Assembly: GCA_030147755.1 (NCBI GenBank)
Contig: JASBUW010000003.1
Coordinates: 1 to 37,501, forward strand
DNA length: 37,501 nucleotides
Source of the DNA: Parachlamydiaceae bacterium
GTDB taxonomy: Bacteria; Chlamydiota; Chlamydiia; Chlamydiales; Parachlamydiaceae
Reading direction: 5' to 3'
Shown: piece by piece, positions 34,592 through 37,501 of the stretch
Numbering within the stretch: the first letter of the stretch is position 1
Layout of the letters: each line of letters opens with the position of its first letter
Made by a program: the position numbers and the translations under genes
The notes under the pieces: generated by a model
Databases searched by the model: none
Told to the model about the DNA's origin: nothing
The model's input: the letters and a program-made list of their open reading frames with translations, nothing else

Positions 34592-34807
34592 CTATAAATG
34601 TGGCACCATTTTGCAGACACAATTATTTATTGGTATCCTTGGAAAATATTTTCCAATACGTTTTGAGACATTAATAAATCCTTTATGGTCCTTTGAAGCA
34701 ATCCCAATTTCAAGATCAGTAGTTCTCGGCCTCTTTTCACTCGCAAATCCACGGAGGAAATGCCAAAGGGCAGCATCGTAGTCGTTTAGACCGGGTACCC
34801 CAAAATA
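34592..34807 (-). pseudogene. Open fragment following the hsdS remnant
   Basis: In the frame of the hsdS remnant, just past its TAA, an open stretch of about 70 codons reads YFGVPGLNDYDAALWHFLRG, then SEKRPRTTDLEIGIASKDHKG and ends NCVCKMVPHL at a TAG (34592-34594). It has no start codon of its own that fits, and the composition is protein-like, so it is probably the end of another gene joined to hsdS by a deletion. The family is unknown. Confidence 0.45.
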
Positions 34808-35060
34808 TTATCTTCTTAGTCCGGTTAAGGCATCTTTGTAAGAATGGGCCGGGGTATCCATGAATGAGTCTTGTTTTAATACACGGACCTTATTCAATAA
34901 GATTGAGGCTCCTCTTTTTGGAAATATAATGCTTCCCGACGGTACTTTTTTGTCCCCGCAAATATAATAGGGTGTTTTTGTTAAATATTTACTGTTGTTA
35001 TTTAGCTGTTCAACCTTAAAATATGGCGTTCCTTCGATTTTAAATTGAAATGTTGATGGA
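34808..35060 (-). pseudogene. hsdS: Remnant of a type I restriction specificity subunit (hsdS)
   Basis: The minus strand from 35060 reads IEGTPYFKVEQLNNNSKYL, TKTPYYICGDKKVPSGSIIF, PKRGASILLNKVRVLKQDSF and MDT. This is the conserved core of an HsdS target-recognition domain (usual pattern: PKGSIIFPKRGGAI..NKVRIL...MDTN). HsdS guides type I restriction-modification complexes to DNA. After MDT the sequence departs from the family and stops at 34808-34810, so the 3' part has been replaced. The 5' part is cut off by the IS21 element and would continue beyond the window. No hsdM or hsdR is visible here. Confidence 0.75.
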
Positions 35061-35146
35061 TATATAACGTCAATTATTTTTGCCGGGCAGCGACAATTAT
35101 CTTTGCCGGTATTATCTGCTTATAGAAGCAGTCGCTATTTAGTTTT

Positions 35147-35908
35147 CTATGTTTTCCTTTTTGTGTGTTTTTCCGATCTTGCTATAGCTTCTTTTTTTCT
35201 ATAACTTTCCTCATTAATTTCCAAAATAATAGCATGATGAATCAGTCGATCAATTGCTGCCACAGCCATTGTTTTGTCAGTGAAAATTTGATCCCAATCC
35301 TTAAATGGTTGGTTACAAGTAAGCAGTAAGCTTTTTCTTTCATAACGCTCACAGATTAGCTCAAAGAGTACATTTGTTTCCAATTCATCTTTTTTAACAT
35401 AACCAAAATCATCTAAAATCAAACAATCGTACTTATCTAATTTATCGAGTAATTGAGGTAACTCTAAGTCTCTTTTAGCTGCTTGTAATTTTTGCACCAA
35501 TTCAGTTGTACGACTAAATAAAATACGAAAACCATTTTCTATTAGTTTTTCTCCAATAGCTGCTGCTAAATGAGTCTTACCTACTCCTGAAGGACCAAAA
35601 ATTAGAAAATTAAATCCTTCTTTGATCCATCCATGGCCATATGACCAATTTTTGATTTGAGTTTTATCTACTGAGTTAACAAAAGAAAAATCATATGTCT
35701 CCAAAGATTTAGCTTTTGGTAAATGCGCTTCATTCATCCATTTCGACAATTTTCGACTTTGTCTTTCTGCCACTTCATGCTCGCAAAGTACTTGCAAATA
35801 TTTTTCAACAGACCAATTTTTTATTTTTGCTTGTTCTGCAAATTCTTGCCAAATACGCGATATGGTAGGCAAACGCAATTCTTTTAAGAGTAAAGGAAGA
35901 GCTGTCAT
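35147..35908 (-). CDS. istB: IS21-family helper ATPase IstB
   Basis: The 253-residue AAA+ protein of IS21 elements resembles DnaC. Walker A is GPSGVGKT (residues 105-112), Walker B CLILDDFGY (about 162-170), and CNQPFKDWDQIFTDK and AAIDRLIHHAIILEI match the family's sensor and C-terminal region. IstB assembles on target DNA and stimulates strand transfer by IstA. The start overlaps the istA stop (ATGA at 35905-35908). It appears intact. Confidence 0.96.
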   Translation of the reverse strand: MTALPLLLKELRLPTISRIWQEFAEQAKIKNWSVEKYLQVLCEHEVAERQSRKLSKWMNEAHLPKAKSLETYDFSFVNSVDKTQIKNWSYGHGWIKEGFNFLIFGPSGVGKTHLAAAIGEKLIENGFRILFSRTTELVQKLQAAKRDLELPQLLDKLDKYDCLILDDFGYVKKDELETNVLFELICERYERKSLLLTCNQPFKDWDQIFTDKTMAVAAIDRLIHHAIILEINEESYRKKEAIARSEKHTKRKT

Positions 35909-37401
35909 CTACTTCCTCCAATCAAGCAATCATATTGTGCAAGGTCTCCTTCTAGTATCTGTTGGCAAGGAATTGAAATTTTTTCTTTTGAAAATAATTT
36001 TCTGACTTCTTCAGCTTTTGGTATTTGTCCATTTGCCAGACATTCTTCTAAATAATGATTCACTTCTCTTTCTCGATCACCAATAGAGGCTTCTTTTAGA
36101 ATATTCACATATTCAATAGAAGCTCTTCTCTCATCTAATCGTTCGTTTAAATACTCCCAAGCTTGTTTGAAAGCAAATGTTGGAAATAAATCTTCTTTAA
36201 AAATGTAATGGCGCAATGCTCCGGGTTTTTGGCAAAGAGCACCTATCACATGTTTATAATTGATACAACGTTTGTTTTTTCTATGATTTCTAACTCTATT
36301 GAGTGAAATCACAAAATCTCCTCCTATAAAGCATTCTAAGCGATCATCATAAAGATGCACTTTCATTGTCATGCCAATCAGTCTGGATGGCACTGAATAA
36401 ACAACTCTCTTGATTGTAATTGTGCTGCAAGAGCTTACCTTGACACGTTCTTCTGTAAAATCAAATGTTTTTGTGTCCGGCAAGCTTTTTAGAAATTTCT
36501 TCTCTTCTTCAAATGTCTTTAAAACACTTCTATTTCGCTTTTCAACTATACTTTGGACAAAGTTTCTATATACCGTTAAACTTTCAAAATCCGTACTTCC
36601 TCTCATCATCAAAGCTTGTTTTAATTTTGACTTTAAATGCCCGTGAGAAGATTCAATTGAACCATTTTCATGGCTAACACCTTTGTTATTACGAGTAGGC
36701 TGCATTCCATAATGTTCACAAAGAGTTAAATAATCTTTTGTGAAATCTTTTTTTGCTTTATCTCCTAAATTTTTATAGGCTGCTGATAAACTATCAGTTC
36801 TGTGTGTTTGTGGCACTCCTCCTATAACCCAAAGCGCTTTTTGTACTCCTTCTGATAAAGCAGAAAAGCTTTCTCCTCCAAGTACAACTTGTGCATATTC
36901 CATTCCACTATAACTTAAACGAAAATGATAGATTAAATGAGCTAAGGGCTCTTTGTTAATCGTTACTGCAAGTTCATTGGCATTAGTAAAATCTGATATC
37001 CCTTGAAATCCAGGAGGTATATCTTGGCGAAAAATAACTTCTTTTTCTGGTCCATGAAGGGCTTTCCATTTTTGCACTCTTCTTTGTAGAGTACGCAAAA
37101 TCTTATCCGAATATTGCCCTTCATATTGCTCTTGTAGATATTCTAGTAGCGTTTTAGCCTCTAGCTTAGGGTTCTTTTCTAGAAGTTTTACAATTTCTTC
37201 TTCCCATACTCCTTTTAAAGGATCCGATCTTGTTCTCCAATAGTGATGCGTTTTCTTTGCTTGTGAAGCTCTTGTTTCTATGTTACGAGCACTGCGCTCG
37301 CTAAATCCAGCTTTTGCAGCTGATATTTTTTGATTATTTCCTCTTTGCCTATTTTCCATATATAACTTAATCTGATAGTTATTAATCTTTTTGCCTGGCA
37401 T
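35905..37401 (-). CDS. istA: IS21-family transposase IstA
   Basis: The 498-residue DDE transposase starts MPGKKINNYQ. The N-terminal helix-turn-helix spans about residues 22-42 (NNQKISAAKAGFSERSARNI). The catalytic triad is probably Asp137 (GISDFTNA), Asp203 (HRTDSLSAA) and Glu250 (NGSIESSHGHLK). The start at 37401 has AAGGAG eight bases upstream; an earlier in-frame start at 37482 would lie inside the terminal repeat. The frame is intact, so the element may be active. Confidence 0.95.
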   Translation of the reverse strand: MPGKKINNYQIKLYMENRQRGNNQKISAAKAGFSERSARNIETRASQAKKTHHYWRTRSDPLKGVWEEEIVKLLEKNPKLEAKTLLEYLQEQYEGQYSDKILRTLQRRVQKWKALHGPEKEVIFRQDIPPGFQGISDFTNANELAVTINKEPLAHLIYHFRLSYSGMEYAQVVLGGESFSALSEGVQKALWVIGGVPQTHRTDSLSAAYKNLGDKAKKDFTKDYLTLCEHYGMQPTRNNKGVSHENGSIESSHGHLKSKLKQALMMRGSTDFESLTVYRNFVQSIVEKRNRSVLKTFEEEKKFLKSLPDTKTFDFTEERVKVSSCSTITIKRVVYSVPSRLIGMTMKVHLYDDRLECFIGGDFVISLNRVRNHRKNKRCINYKHVIGALCQKPGALRHYIFKEDLFPTFAFKQAWEYLNERLDERRASIEYVNILKEASIGDREREVNHYLEECLANGQIPKAEEVRKLFSKEKISIPCQQILEGDLAQYDCLIGGSR

Positions 37402-37501
37402 TTCATGTACTCCTTTTTTGTCAAAAAGTACTTTGAAATTGTCAGGCTTTTTTCGGCAAAGATAATTGTCGTCAACCGGCAAAGATAATTGTCGCTATAT
37501 A

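Larger units (their letters stand above)
35061..37501. mobile_element. IS21-family insertion sequence, reaching the window edge
   Basis: The element carries istA and istB on the minus strand. The left terminal repeat 35061-35086 (TATATAACGTCAATTATTTT and TGCCGG) pairs with 37476-37501 (CCGGCAAAGATAATTGTCGC and TATATA), 23 of 26 matching. Internal copies of the GCGACAATTATCTTTGCCGG motif occur at 35090-35109, and in reverse at 37454-37471. Two sites per end is the IS21 pattern of transposase binding sites. The element may extend beyond 37501, so the target duplication cannot be seen. It interrupts hsdS. Confidence 0.9.

Overview
The window is an A/T-rich bacterial chromosome segment. An F-type ATP synthase operon, several exported small enzymes, and an accessory region ending in an insertion sequence suggest an environmental (amoeba-associated) Chlamydiae-like bacterium. 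That assignment is an inference from gene content and codon use; no ribosomal RNA or other decisive marker is present.

Region by region. 0.2-2.2 kb: a large unrecognised soluble protein with a disordered proline-rich N-terminus. 2.4-4.7 kb: a minus-strand three-gene operon (YheO/DauR-type regulator, PLP-dependent threonine/serine dehydratase-like enzyme, AlaX-like alanyl-tRNA editing protein), with a perfect 35-bp palindrome in front of it. 4.9-7.3 kb: three plus-strand genes, namely an exported protein, a nucleoside deaminase with a signal peptide, and a membrane protein. 7.3-14.0 kb: a complete F1Fo ATP synthase operon on the minus strand (AtpZ-like, AtpI-like, a, c, b, delta, alpha, gamma, beta, epsilon) with a short epsilon. 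14.2-20.6 kb: a decayed AlbA_2 gene, a CPBP protease, an ABM-like protein, a GlsB/YeaQ protein, two SDRs and two beta-carbonic anhydrases. In each of the last two pairs one copy is leaderless and the other carries a signal peptide.

20.8-31.0 kb holds the most striking gene set: a tightly coupled four-gene minus-strand operon. In order of transcription it encodes a ClpB-D2-type AAA+ ATPase, a radical-SAM activase-like protein, a 2076-residue protein joining zinc ribbons, a pseudokinase, an SF1 helicase and a Vsr/PD-(D/E)XK-like nuclease end, and a coiled-coil protein starting MSGPKVVRIVT. I read it as an uncharacterised conflict or defence system; the function is inferred from architecture only. 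Next to it lie a divergent AlbA_2/HATPase regulator with an operator-like array, a 3' tRNA-Thr remnant that looks like an integration scar, a two-gene unit of unknown function, a broken type I restriction specificity gene (hsdS), and an IS21-family element (istA/istB) inserted in that gene and running to the window edge.

The other striking feature is non-coding. Several long, nearly perfect inverted repeats sit in intergenic gaps, mostly between convergent genes (about 2.2, 5.7, 7.3, 15.7, 17.9 and 20.7 kb). Most contain a 9-nt period in their arms (GGAC-rich or CTCTGTG-rich) and have outer arms unique to each locus. At least three are flanked by short direct repeats (9, 6 and 3 bp) that look like target-site duplications.
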